Positions 11,603 to 22,263 are shown, counted from the stretch's first letter. The stretch: DNA of 64,000 nt from Salvator merianae (GCA_003586115.2 QVOM02000073.1:23546175-23610174), one strand, 5' to 3'. The notes: generated by a model from the letters alone, not told the origin. A program made the numbers and translations.

Positions 11603-12327
11603 TCCGTCTTGTCAGGGTTGAGCCTGAGCTTGTTGACACCCATCCAGACCCTAACATCCTCCAGGCACCGGCACATCACTTCCACTGCTTCACCGACTGG
11701 ACATGGGGTGGAGATGTACAACTGGGTATCATCAGCGTACTGATGGTACTTCACCCCATGTCCTTGGATGATCTCACCCAGCGGTTTCATGTAGATATTA
11801 AACAGCAGGGGGGAGAGGACTGACCCCTGAGGCACCCCACAAGGGAGAGACCTAGAGGTCGACCTCTGACCCCCCACTAACACCGACTGCGACCGACCGG
11901 AGAGGTAGGAGGAGAACCACTGCAGAACAGTGCCTCCCACTCCCAACCCCTCCAGCCGGCGCAGAAGGATACCATGGTCGATGGTATTGAAAGCCGCTGA
12001 GAGGTCAAGAAGTACCAGGACAGAGGACAAGCCCCTGTCCCGGGCCCGCCAGAGATCATCCATCAGCGTGACCAAAGCAGTTTCCGTGCTGTAGCCGGGC
12101 CTGAATCCTGACTGTTGAGGGCCTAGATAATCGGCTTCTTCCAAGGACCGCTGGAGCTCCAGCGCCACCACTTTCTCAATAACCTTCCCCATGAAGGGAA
12201 GGTTGGAGACTGGACGATAGTTATTAAGTATGGCTGGGTCCAGGGAAGGCTTCTTGAGGAGGGGGCACACAAGTGCCTTCTTGTAGGGAGCTGGGAAGGA
12301 CCCCCCTCCCCAAAGAAGCGTTGACAA
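11530..12327 (-). pseudogene. L2 reverse transcriptase core
   Basis: This 265-codon frame holds the RT palm: NNYRPVSNLPF (35-45), FRPGYSTETAL (75-85), LDLSAAFNTIDH (107-118), LPCGVPQGSVLSPLLFN (161-177) and YHQYADDTQLYIS (194-206), with the catalytic YADD. The first catalytic aspartate of motif A (DLSAAF) is kept; the second, usually AFD, is N here. It follows the endonuclease frame after a shift near 12300-12325 and loses frame again near the C10 run at 11540-11549, continuing at 10889-11602. It would copy the LINE RNA at the nicked target. Confidence 0.85.
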
Positions 12328-14092
12328 TCTCCTGGACCCAGCTCCGTGCCACCTCTCTGCTGGCCGAAACCAGCCAAGAGGGACACGGATCCAGTAAACA
12401 GGTGGCGGAACTCACAGCTCCAATGGCCTTGTCCACTTCATCAGGTGTCACCAAGTCAAATTTTCCCCAGACAGGTGGACAAAGACGAGCTCCATTCACC
12501 TCGACTAATTCGTTGTCAGCCAACTCTGCTATCCAATCGGAGTCAAGGTCCATCCGGATCTGAGCGATTTTATCAGCGAAAAATGTGTTAAAATCCTCGG
12601 CACTACTCTGCAAGGGCTCCCCAGCTCCCCCCTGGTTAAGAAGGGAGCGGGTCACCCTAAACAGGGCGGCCGGGCGAGATTCCACTGATGCAATCAAGGC
12701 GGCATGATACGTGCATCTTGCTGCCTTGAGCGCCACTTTGTAAGTCTTAATATAAGTTCTTACAAGTGATCGATCGGACTCAGACTTACTTTTCCTCCAC
12801 CGCTTCTCTAGACATCTCTTCTGGCGTTTCAACTCCTGGAGTTCCTCGGTGAACCAAGGAGCTCTCCGGGGTCTAGTGCCACAGAGAGGTCGCAACGGCG
12901 CAATCCGGTCAAGAGCCTCAGTCGTAGCCTTATTCCAGGCCACGGCAAGAGACTCTGCCGAGCTGTGGACGAGTGAGTCTGGTAGAACCCCAAGCACCCT
13001 CTGAAAGCCCTCTGGGTCCATCAGGCGTCTGGGGCGGAACCACCTAATCGGTTCCGCCTCCCTGCGGGGAAGGATTGGAGCCGTAAAGTCGAGCCGTAGC
13101 AGAAAATGGTCTGACCATGACAAAGGCAAAGCATCTAAGCCCCTTAGTCTCAGACCATTGCTCAGTTGCTCCGAGAGAAATATCATGTCAGGTGTGTGCC
13201 CCCCCTCATGAGTCAGACCCTGAACTACTTGAGTCAGGTCCATGGCTGTCATGGTGGCCATGAACTCCTGTGCTAACCCAGAGGATCCGCCGAGTGACGG
13301 CAAGTTGAAGTCTCCCAGGACAATAAGCCCAGGGAGCTCCACCGCCAACCCGGCTACTTCCTCGAGCAGCACAGGCAGGGCTGTTGACACGCAGCTGGGA
13401 GGCAGGTACGTGAGTAACAAGCCCACCTGAACCCCTAAGTCCATCTTCACCAGGAGGGACTCACAACCCGCAATCTCAGGAGCAACGAGTCTGCGTAGGC
13501 AAAGTGACTCTCTGGCTATAATAGCCACTCCTCCCCCCCTTCCCTGGGGTCGAGGCTGATGCCATACCTGGAACCCGGCTGGGCAGATTTCCAAGAGAGG
13601 AACTCCTCCCTCCGGGCCCAGCCAGGTTTCAGTCACACAAGCCAGGTCGGCCTCCTCATCCAGGATCAAATCCCGGATGAGGAGAGCTTTATTTATCACC
13701 GACCTTGCATTGAATAGCAGCAGCTTGAGCCCAGGGCCCAGATTACACTCGTCACCAGTACCCTGGGTAGAGCTCATGGGGCCGGAACAAGAGATCGCTT
13801 TCAAGCAGCAATCCCTTCTTCCCCTGGAATGGCTTGCCCCATGGCTCCCGCCATATCTGCCTCTTCCCAGCACGACTGGAATATTCTGGCCCTCTACCAA
13901 CCCAGGGATAGGCCCCCCCATCCATCCTGTCTCTCCGTCACCAGGTGGGCTAACTTTATCATTCATACCAATCCCATTTACCTCATATATACTATCCCAC
14001 TCACCCCATTCATTCATTCCATACATGCCATCCCACCCATCCCAGTCATCCATCATTAAAAAAAAAAAAAAAAAACAAAACAAAAAACACAA
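12224..14092 (-). pseudogene. L2 endonuclease domain and start of reverse transcriptase
   Basis: This open frame has 622 codons; the first ~45 residues are low-complexity leader and the true start is uncertain. From residue ~122 it is an APE-type endonuclease with the expected blocks FNARS (127-131), VTETWL (153-158), LGDFNLPS (259-266) and WSDHFLLRLDF (326-336). It would nick target DNA so that reverse transcription can prime there. The linker at ~440-560 leads into the reverse transcriptase (LDPCPSWL, then SREVARSWVQEIVNASL), after which the frame is lost near 12300-12325 at a C-rich run. The protein continues in the next frame block. Confidence 0.85.
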
Positions 14093-14126
14093 TTAATTAA
14101 AAAAGAGAGAATCTTAAACATCCATT
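14056..14126. other. A-rich junction between L2 and retrocopy
   Basis: About 18 A then CAAAACAAAAAACAC on the plus strand. A minus-strand retrocopy should show T here, so the tract is not its poly(A) tail; its origin is unclear. Confidence 0.5.
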
Positions 14127-14438
14127 AAAGCGCTTGCTGACACTGAGCACCTCGGGGAAGAGGTGCTGCTGGTTGGCGGCCAGGAGCGCGTCGATCTTGG
14201 CGTCCTGCGCGGCGGGCCGGCAGGGCACCCTGTGGTGCATGCCACAGTCGCCGCCCGTGTGGAAGATGCGCGGCACCTCGGGCACCAGCATTTTCCAGAA
14301 GCATGGCAGGCAGCTGACCGTCAGGTGCTGCAGCGTCCAGTCCCAGTTGTAGTCGTCGTAGGTGCAGAAGGCGTCGGTGTAGGCCAGCAGCTGCTCGTAG
14401 GTGTCACGTGCGAAGGCCAGGCCCATGTTGTGCTCCGT
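14127..14438 (-). pseudogene. MGAT2: MGAT2 retrocopy fragment (N-acetylglucosaminyltransferase II)
   Basis: On the minus strand, residues ~53-156 of the 14097-14594 frame match the C-terminal catalytic region of alpha-1,6-mannosyl-glycoprotein 2-beta-GlcNAc-transferase, the Golgi enzyme that adds the second GlcNAc in complex N-glycan synthesis. Visible markers are TEHNMGLAF, CTYDDYNWDWTLQHLTVSCL, VPRIFHTGGDCGMHH, CRP and LFPEVLSVSKRF. The N-terminal membrane anchor, the main GT domain and the last ~20 residues are absent; the full enzyme is about 447 residues. The segment is GC-rich while both sides are AT-rich, and an unrelated N-terminal sequence is fused in frame. MGAT2 coding sequence is intronless, so intron loss cannot prove retroposition. 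Confidence 0.8.
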
Positions 14439-15041
14439 CGGCTTCTTAGGTACTGCCTCTTTAATGATTTTAAAGTCTTCTGAATTAGCACACCTGCTGA
14501 ATTGTTCTGTAGAATCATTAAAAGTGTAGAAGCCTTTGCCTCTTGTTGATATAGCAACTCCCATGTAAGGGTCTCTCTGTAGGTTCTCAGTCACTTTTCA
14601 TCCTTAATAAACATCCATGATTCTCACATATAAACAGCTTGCCAACTTTAATAATCAGTAGGTATCTCCAATCTGAAGGCACTTCATTCTCCGGGGCTGG
14701 CTAGGGTGCCCTCCCAGGAACGGCAGCAGGAAGAGCCGTGAAAGCGGCGGCGAGGGCCGCCACCTGACTTGCCTCGGCTTTACTCCTCCACGGCTTTACT
14801 CCTCCAGGGCGGCAGCGGCTCCTGCCCGCGGGAAGGCTGGACTCCTGAGCCGAAGTTCCCCAACAAAGGAGAAAGTTCGCCCTCCTGGCTGTCGAGTTCC
14901 GACGGGCCCACGCGAGGGGTTTTTAGAGGGAAAAGGGGGGATGCAGCAGAAGGAGGCAGAAAAGCTCCTTTTCCAAGTCACTGCAGCAGCGACGGCGGCG
15001 GCGGTGATGCTCGCGGCGGCCCGCTTCCGTCGCCGGCTCAG
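14439..15041 (-). pseudogene. 5' part of chimeric retrocopy, parent transcript unidentified
   Basis: On the minus strand a CpG-rich segment (15041 to about 14700) passes into an AT-rich stretch with the frame MTENLQRDPYMGVAISTRGK, then GFYTFNDSTEQF and EDFKIIKEAV, joined in frame to MGAT2 sequence at ~14438. A CpG-rich leader followed by coding-like sequence resembles the 5' UTR and start of a host mRNA. I do not recognise the protein. An upstream stop (TGA just before the frame) and fusion to a fragment argue that it is not a gene. Confidence 0.55.
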
Positions 15042-15134
15042 TTCTTCTTCTTCTTCTTCTTCTTCTTCTTCTTCTTCTTCTTCTTCTTCTTCTTCTTCTT
15101 CTTCTTCTTCTTCTTCTTCTTCTTCTTCTTCTTC
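15042..15134 (+). repeat. (TTC)n microsatellite, ~31 units
   Basis: An almost uninterrupted TTC tract (GAA on the minus strand) between the retrocopy and an L1 block. It creates spurious poly-Ser and poly-Arg frames on the two strands. Confidence 0.95.
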
Positions 15135-15136
15135 CC

Positions 15137-15900
15137 CCCATTATTTCATTCTTTTGGTTTGTTAATAAACCATATATTTTAATTCCTATACCTCTTGACC
15201 CCTTCCAACTTTCTTCCATTATTTCCTCTCTCTTTGTCAATGGCCTGTAATTCAATAACTGTATATTATTAGTTACATGCCAATTTCTTAAAGAATGATA
15301 AGTTAACCATCTTCTTCCCAGAACCTGTTGTATTTCCTGTTCCCTCCATTCCCATCTAATATTATAAAACCCATTTTCCTTTCATTGGTGTAATATTCTT
15401 TCTTCTAACACCTCTTGATCCTTATTTATATATTCAATAATTGTATATTTTGATATTTGTGGTGCTATTTTCTGTTGATAGATTCTCCAAACTTCCATTA
15501 CTTCTTTCGTCCGTCCATATAATTCTCTAAATTTTCTCATTGGCATCTTACCTCACATTAAACTACTATTCTCTAAATTATGTATCTTTTTCTCTACTTT
15601 TATCCACTTTTCCTCTATTCTAACTCTACTATTTTTTTTTATTTGAAAGGCCACATAATATTTCTCCAGAGTGGGAATAGACCATCCTCCTTCATGAGTT
15701 CCCATATTTAATACCATTTTCCTTAATCTTGGTCTTTTTGTAATAAATATCCAATTATTTATCTTACTATCCCATTGTTTCAATACCCTAATACTTGCTT
15801 TTTCAGGTACTGTTTTACATAAATACGAAATCCTTGAGATAATAAACATTTTCACCACTCTTATTCCTTCATAATATGGACATTATTTTAGTTTTTTATT
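15137..15900 (-). mobile_element. L1 LINE, ORF2 middle part
   Basis: The minus-strand frame 15553-15858 (101 aa) has SRISYLCKTVPEKA, NNWIFITKRPRLR, then EGGWSIPTLEKYYVAFQIK, matching the L1 ORF2 stretch after the RT domain (usually KP..GG..LPNLELYY.A.QL). Further decayed coding continues toward 15140. In orientation and protein order it is upstream of the L1 piece at 9725-10709, so I read the two as one L1 split by later insertions. A gap of roughly 60 residues between them is not accounted for. Confidence 0.8.
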
Positions 15901-15939
15901 TTTCAGCTGTCTATTGACTTTCTCCCATACCGGGCCAAA

Positions 15940-16930
15940 TACTTGTTAGTAGTCTACCTCATCAGTTAGAACTAGCTTCAGCTTCCAGACCATCTTCAAA
16001 GACATCCCAGTGTAGAAAGCATTGTAATAAACTAATCTTGAGATCACAAGGATGTGGATCACTGTAGCAAGAGAGTCTCATAGAAAGGCTTCGACTGTCC
16101 AATTATCCAATCTGAGCATAGGCACCTTTTGCAACTGCAGCCACTTGAGCCAGAAATGAAAAATGAAGGTCCAGTAACACAATTAAGCTCTGAATCTGAT
16201 ATTTCCTGGGGTATTCAATGCCATCGAGGAAAAGATGTTGGTTCACTTCAGTTTAAGAACCCTGGATATATAATACCTCCATCTTGTCTAGATTGTCTTC
16301 ATCAATTTGAGCTTATCCAACTCATCACTGCCACCAGGTCCTGCCATCCAGGACCTGAACAGTCTCACTTAACCCTGATGGAATTGAGGTGTAAACCTGG
16401 GTGTTATCTGCATACTGGTGACACCTCATTCCAAACCCTCTGATGACATTTTCCTAGCAGTTTCATATAAATATTGAAAATGCATGGGGGATAAGATTGA
16501 TCCCTGTAGAACTCCATGTGTGAATTTCTAGGGAGAGGAACAAAATCTCCCTCTGACTACTTTTTGGAATCTACAACAAGACAGGACTGGAATCACTGAA
16601 AAACAGTGCCACCAAGTCCCAACCACCATAGCCATACCAATAAGATACACTGGTCAAAAGTTTCAACAGCAGCTGAGAAGTCCAGCAGCATCAATAGGTT
16701 AGTATTATTCCTCCATCTCCCTTCCATAAAATGTCATCAGTCAGGGCAATCAAAGCCATCATGGTGCTTGGGGCAGGCTTGAAGACAGATTGAAATGAAT
16801 TTAGATAATTATTTCATCCAAGCGTGCCTGCAGTTGAATTTCCACCACATTCTCAAGGTTCTTTCCCAAGAAAGGAAGACTTGTAGCTGAATGCTCGTTA
16901 TTTAGAATTACAGGATCCAAAGAGAAAAAA
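15940..16930 (-). mobile_element. L2-type LINE, degraded
   Basis: About 1 kb of antisense L2. Plus-strand blocks parallel the full L2 at 11200-12260: GTGTAGAAAGCATTGTAATA matches GTAGAGAGTGTTGCAGTAGT; TTATCTGCATACTGGTGACA matches the ADD region; and TAGAACTCCATGTGTGAATT and the final TTAGAATTACAGGATCCAAA (NNYRPVS side) follow. It has many stops and is older than the 10.7-14 kb copy. Confidence 0.8.
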
Positions 16931-17735
16931 GACATGGGAAAAAAAAATCAGGTGAAGATTTAGCATAACAGCTTTAAAGGATAAAAAGCTGGAAAGCAAC
17001 TGTTACAAGCTTCTGATGAGAGTAAGCAGGCAAAATTTCACATCTAACGGAATGTCCCAATTACTTGAGGTATAGCAACTGGCCATAACAGAAATGACAG
17101 ATGGCGCCAACAGTTTCCTTGCCCAATAAAGGGGAAAATATCAGTTGTTTAATATGCTCCTTATTTTTTAACAGAACTGAATATTGAAGCATATTTTAAA
17201 ATTAACTTATAACTGCTTTTATTTTAGGTTAGAGCAGACTGGCTGGGTGAGAGCATAAAGCACCCATCTGAATTTCTCAAAGTTAAGGAAGTTGTGTATA
17301 GCTGGAGCATGGAGATAACACTGTGTTCCTCAGTTACTTTCCCTGTACATTTTAAGTGACCTCAAGTTAAATGAGGGCCATTCCTGTGACAGGCATTTGT
17401 CTCCTCAGATCCTTCTCCCAATACTCTTCAATGGGTGAAAATGGAGCTTGGTTGGTAAGGAAAGATTTAATTTCATCTTTTATTCAATTGAATTTATTGA
17501 AATATAGAAACAAAAATAACTTCAAAACTGCATATAATGTGATTTGATATGAGGTGCAGAATATTGGGTATGCCCTATTTCAACTATACCTTATTGAAAT
17601 ACCCTATTTCAACACTGCAGATAGAAAAGACGAGGAAAATGGTAGGCTGTGATAAAAATATGCATGCATGCATGCATTGATACATAGATACTTACATACA
17701 ACCCCCCCCCAACAACGCATAGCAGATGACCTAAA
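16931..17735. other. No gene; simple-sequence patches
   Basis: AT-rich. ATGC repeats at about 17660-17677 and a C run at 17702-17710 are the only structure seen. Confidence 0.5.
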
Positions 17736-17739
17736 AATA

Positions 17740-17845
17740 TTGAACAATCTTGTGTCATCTTAAGGATGAACAAATTTGCACCAACACAATCTTTTGTGGA
17801 TTAGGATCTACTTTATCAGATACACGAAGTATTTTCTTAAGCTCA
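17740..17845 (-). repeat. Reptile interspersed-repeat fragment
   Basis: The reverse complement reads ATCTGATAAAGTAGATCCTA then ATCCACAAAAG and TTAAGATGACACAAG. This follows the pattern (ATCTGATGAAGTGG...CCACGAAAGC...TTAAGGTGCCACAAG) of a repeat widespread in reptiles. The assignment is from memory of that pattern. Confidence 0.5.
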
Positions 17846-18580
17846 TCTGCGAGTGAACAATGGTGGTACATAGGTGAAAAAATTTAAAATTTAAATTTCT
17901 GTGGGTTTTTAAAATTAAGAGCGGAAACAAATGAGGTGTAGCATTCTCTGTGGACCAGGCACTGGAAGCCTCCAGGTGACAAAAGGTTTAAGCACCCACA
18001 GAGTTTTCCATGGCAGAGGAGCAAAACTAAGGCCATAAATACAGCTTCTTACTTACTGGGCCCCATTTCCTCCTCTGTTGCTGGGAAACTACCTGGGTAA
18101 GAGATCTATCGGCAACTGATAGTGTTTGCCATTTCTATGAAAAGAACGTTTTTCAATCCTGATGACTTCATGCCCTTGTTCTCTAAGATTTTTGGGGCTA
18201 CTGACTCCCCGAGCAACAGTTCCTCCCTCATCTGCCATACTGACCAGGTTCGTAGACATCCAAGCCTTCTAGTTCTAGTTCTATTCATCTTCCCAAATAG
18301 CTCAAGACATCACTCTAAACGATTGAGAGATTCCAACTAAGGCTAAGCGATTCTCAGGGCTTTGCAGCTCTTCTGTGCCTATTCCAAATTACAGGGAATG
18401 CAAACCTCAGGATTTTTTGGAAAAATGGGCAGATTCCTTGACCAAGAGCCTTGGCAATGGCCTCTGAGACATCTCTTGTAGTTTCCATTCTTATTATTTG
18501 AGTTCTATTTGTATGTACAGCTATTGGCCGTTACAACAGTTGACACAATTACATCAACAGTTAAAATGGAGATTTAATTT
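17846..18580. other. No recognised feature
   Basis: AT-rich. Short frames at 18106-18340 overlap on opposite strands without family motifs. Confidence 0.5.
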
Positions 18581-18584
18581 AAAA

Positions 18585-19152
18585 GACATAAGAATATAAG
18601 ATAAGCCCTGCTGGATCAAGTCACAGCCCATCTGGTCCAGGATCCTGACTCACAGAGTGGGCCACCAATTGCTTCTGGGCATTCTCAAGCAGAAGACAAA
18701 GTCAAAACCTTCACCTGTTCTCAATTCCCTGCAAATAGTCTTTAGAGGTATCCTGCCTATCTCTCCAACTGGGAGATGGTATCTAGGCAACCATTCTAGA
18801 AATCATTGATATACCTGTCCACCATGAATATCCAGCTGGTTCTGTCACCATCTCTTCTGGTAGTAAATTCCATAGACTGATGATCCTTTGGGTGAAAAAA
18901 AAAACTTTCCCTTGTCAGTCTGAAGTCTTCTGGCCATTAGCTTCATAGAGTATTCCCTGGTTCTAGTGTTGTGCGACAAAGAATTGTTTTTTTTTCTATC
19001 AACATGTGCATGATTTTATATACTTCAATCATCTTTCAGAGCTTAAGAGGCTTAGACATTGCAGCTTAATTTCATTAAGGAACCTTCCAGTCCCTCGATC
19101 ATACTGATTTTCTGCACTTTTTCCAGTTTCACACTATTGTTTTCTGAGGTCT

Positions 19153-19183
<31 letters not shown>

Positions 19184-20340
19184 CTGGTCACACCATAGAT
19201 TTATAAAGAGGCACAATGATGCTTACCAGCTTACTTTTTATACCCTTTCTTATTACCCCTAGCATTGAATTTTACTTTTTCCCTGCTGCTGTGCTCTGAG
19301 TCAACACCTTCATTGAGCTGTCCACTAGAACCCCAAAATCCCTTTCCTGATCTGCCACAGAAAGCTCAGCACCCATCAGTTTATAGGTTCAATTGCAGTT
19401 CTTTGTCCCAGTGTGCATCACTTTTCACTTACTGCAACTGACGCACATTTACCACTTGTTTGCCCGCTCACTCAATGTCAAGTGATCCCTCTGCAGCTCT
19501 TCACAATCTCTTTCCATTTTTACTACTCTTAATAATTTAGTGTCATCAGTGAACATTGCCATCTCATTGCTTAATTCTAGTTCTAGATCATTTATGAATA
19601 AATTTAAAAGCACAGGTTTCAATACTGAACCATGGAGAATCCCACTTTTTACTTCTTGCTGAGAATTGTCTATTTGCTACTATCGTCTGTTTCCTGTTGT
19701 TTAGACGATTTGCAGACTAGGACAGGATCTGTCCCCTTATTCCATGACTGATGACTTTATTCAGAAGCTTTCCTGAACCAGATGCTGCCCAGCTCCTGTC
19801 ACCTTTCTCCCAATGATCAGTTTAAAAGCTGTTCCGCAACCTTTTTAATATTAAGTGCCAGCAGTCTGGTTCCATCTTTTTTCAAGTACGATCCATCCCT
19901 TTTATACAGGTTTGGTTTGTCCCAAAATGTTCCCCAGTTCCTAACAAATCTAAACCCTTTCTCTTGACACCACTGCCTCATCCACACATTGAGGCTCCTG
20001 AGCTCTGTCTGTCTAGCTGGCCCTGCACATGGAACAGGTAGCATTTCTGAGAATGCAAACTTGGAGGCCCTGGACTTCAGTCTACTACCAAACAACCTAA
20101 ATTTGATTTCTAGGACATCAAATTCCAGGACATTTTTAGCCTTCCCAACATCATTGGTACCACAACCACTGGCTCCTCCCCAGCACTGCTTACCAGCCTA
20201 TCTAGACACTGTGTGATGTCTGCAACTTTTGCACTCAGCAGGTGGATCACCATGTGGTCAACAGACTCACCACTGCCACCTTGCGATGGAGTATCTTCAG
20301 TGCAAGAGGATATAGGCATACATGCGCTCAGGCAAACTAG
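18585..20340 (-). mobile_element. Internally deleted CR1 LINE (ORF1 esterase part joined to RT)
   Basis: The 3' end lies at about 18585 (plus strand AAGAATATAAGATAAGCCCT). The minus strand then shows decayed reverse transcriptase: VPLYKS and LEYCVQFWSP at ~19140-19250; KLMGAELSVADQERDFGVLV at ~19310-19390; FTDDTKLL, the altered FADD motif, at ~19530; and SHGIRGQ at ~19740. Directly upstream, instead of the rest of RT and the endonuclease, comes ORF1-type SGNH esterase sequence (frames 19817-20095 and 20110-20319: LPVPCAG, then LNVWMRQWCQEKGF, FWDKPNLYKRDG). About 2 kb between the two ORFs is therefore missing. Confidence 0.8.
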
Positions 20341-20863
20341 CAGTTAAACAAACTACACACCCAGTTCCCAACAACCTCTTCAAAACCCAGAGGATGCACT
20401 CCACAAATCTATCAGAGCACCAGCCATTATTCTTCTAAATTCCTCTGCTGAATTCCAGTCGCTGTGTCTTTTTTTGGGAGCAGTTCTCAGGAGAGCAGCC
20501 TTCTCCCACTTGAGTACATACTCAGATTGGCCTTGCTTCAGTTAAAAAATTTAAAAATGCCTTACCTAATACAATCTATGACTAACTTGTTTGTTGGCAG
20601 CTTCCACACAACTGGCATTTATTCTTCACTCTATTAGTGTAAACAGAGGTACTCATGTAATACTTATGTAATCAGATAACAAAATTATTTTTTCTTCATC
20701 TGAGGGAAGCCTTGATTTCTGAGTTCTTCTCAATACTTCTCTCTAGATATGGGGTACAAACATCAATATAAACATAATGCAGAAGGTCTTCCTTTTGTAA
20801 TTGTTCATACAAATATATTCTTTGTGTAGTAGAGATATGTTGTTATCTGTCCAATAACATTGT
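20341..20863. other. Unclassified, possibly CR1 5' sequence
   Basis: It follows the CR1 ORF1 remnant without a visible boundary, but I see no motif that would confirm continuity. Confidence 0.4.
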
Positions 20864-20877
20864 GAATGGCATTGCTT
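20864..20877. repeat. Target-site duplication, left copy
   Basis: GAATGGCATTGCTT, identical to 21354-21367, flanks the RTE insertion. Confidence 0.9.
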
Positions 20878-21353
20878 CTTCTTCTTCTTCGGCCTTAGTC
20901 CCGTTTGGTGGCAGGGTCGGCTCTTCTGGAACAGGTCCTCCATTTTTCACAGTCGAGGGCTTGGTCGGGGTGTAGTCGTGTGGCCTGGAGATCGGAGTGC
21001 AGCGTATCGAGTCATCACTGCTTTGGTCAGACTTTCGGTCATTTTCCGGTGATGTCGATGTTGAGGCCAATCTTCGTGAGGGAGTCATCTTCAGCGCGCA
21101 GTGCATGGCCATACCATTGGAGGCGGGTTTCTCGCATCTTCTCTGTAATGGGCGCCACGCCATACCAGTTGCGGATGTACTCGTTGCGGACGTGGTCAAA
21201 GCGGGTGATTCCGCTGATCCATCGCAGCATCTTCGTCTCCATGACGGCGAGGCGGCATTCTGCGGTTTTTGTTATCGGCCAGCATTCGGCTCCGTAGAGG
21301 GCAACGGGATGGATTACGGCACGGTAGACCTTCGATTTGGTGGTCAAAGAACG
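20878..21353 (-). mobile_element. RTE-type LINE, 5'-truncated recent insertion
   Basis: A 476-bp element. The minus-strand frame 21039-21362 is the C-terminal part of an RTE reverse transcriptase: KSKVYRAVIHPVALYGAECW, METKMLRWISGITRFDHVRN, EYIRNWYGVAPITEKMRETR and LQWYGHALR. The noncoding 3' end finishes GGCCGAAGAAGAAGAAG, a GAA-type tail. A perfect 14-bp duplication flanks it, as expected for target-primed reverse transcription. The intact duplication and open frame point to a fairly young copy. It differs from the BovB fragment at 33.6 kb. Confidence 0.9.
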
Positions 21354-21367
21354 GAATGGCATTGCTT
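21354..21367. repeat. Target-site duplication, right copy
   Basis: GAATGGCATTGCTT, perfect repeat of 20864-20877. Confidence 0.9.
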
Positions 21368-21838
21368 GACATCATAAATGGACCTCTGTCAAATATTGCA
21401 CTCTCTGAAAATCCGTTTTAATGCTACAATACCGAGGGGAAATTTTAGATGTCTTAATAAGGGACTTGTCAGTGTTCTTATCTTTTTGATAAATTATTCC
21501 TTCCAATGTACTAGATTCACTTGGAACATTTGGAAAAGAGAGAAAACTTCTCTAGTAACATCTGCATGGAAGACCTCCAGTTCCCTTGGTTATTTAGGCT
21601 ATTTATTTAGTGCCTCAGTTCTTCTCTCTTCCTCTATCTCCCCTCCCCAATGCATGTACCCTTCTTTCCTCAAACACAGGGAAACAGCACAATGTCCCAT
21701 ATGGAAAGGCTTGAAAACTCAGGGGAAATTACTGGAAAGGGGCAGAAAGTGAGGGAGAGGGGGTATCATTTGAGAAGGCAAAATGCTTCAGGAGTCACTT
21801 AGTGCTCTAATATTGCAAAAGCAAGGCAAGTGGTTTTA
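21368..21838. other. No recognised feature
   Basis: A single 124-codon frame (21378-21752) has no homolog-like motif and no splice or promoter support. Confidence 0.5.
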
Positions 21839-22263
21839 GGCCGCGTTCCGACAAGGCATTTAATCAGTTTACAGGCCGTCTTCAGTTCCCACTGTCCAAC
21901 GTGATCTTGCCTTTCTGTAGTTTTTCTGGACTAAATTGGTGAAATCCGGACTACTTTGCATTCGGATTTAATGAGTTCTCAAGCTGTTCCAGATCGCTAG
22001 CCCGTTTTACTTTGCAATGTGGGAATGAGGAAGGAGACTATTTGGGAGGGATCGTACTTTTGGGAGGGCGTGCAGAGGGAGGGATCCCCATTTCCTGCCG
22101 TCCAATGACCAACTTTGTTGTCAGCAGGGATGAGTTGGCAGGGAGCACAGTACTTCCTCGTTTCTAGGCAAGCAGACACACATGCGCGCAGGGACAAGTT
22201 GGATGGGAACTTTTTTCTTTCCCGCCCTCAAACTGAGGCTGCCTAGAATTCTGTAGATGTTCA

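Larger units (their letters stand above)
10712..14055 (-). mobile_element. Nearly complete L2-type LINE
   Basis: A minus-strand element of about 3.3 kb. In order 5' to 3' it has a GATGG/ATGGGA-rich leader (below 14055), an apurinic-endonuclease region, a reverse transcriptase, a C-terminal region, and a 3' tail with TTGTGAGCCGCTCCGAGTCC and GGGGCGGCATACAAATC, ending in (AAATT)n at 10712-10735. That tail and the protein motifs (NARS, ETWL, YHQYADDTQLY) are typical of the L2 group of non-LTR retrotransposons. The frame is broken only twice, both times at C/G homopolymers. It sits inside an older L1. Confidence 0.9.

Noticed and set aside
14097..14594. Functional MGAT2 gene
   Set aside because: Only ~104 C-terminal residues are present, fused to unrelated sequence; the membrane anchor, main catalytic domain and native end are missing.
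14923..15255. Poly-Arg and poly-Ser open frames
   Set aside because: They are translations of the (TTC)n microsatellite on either strand.
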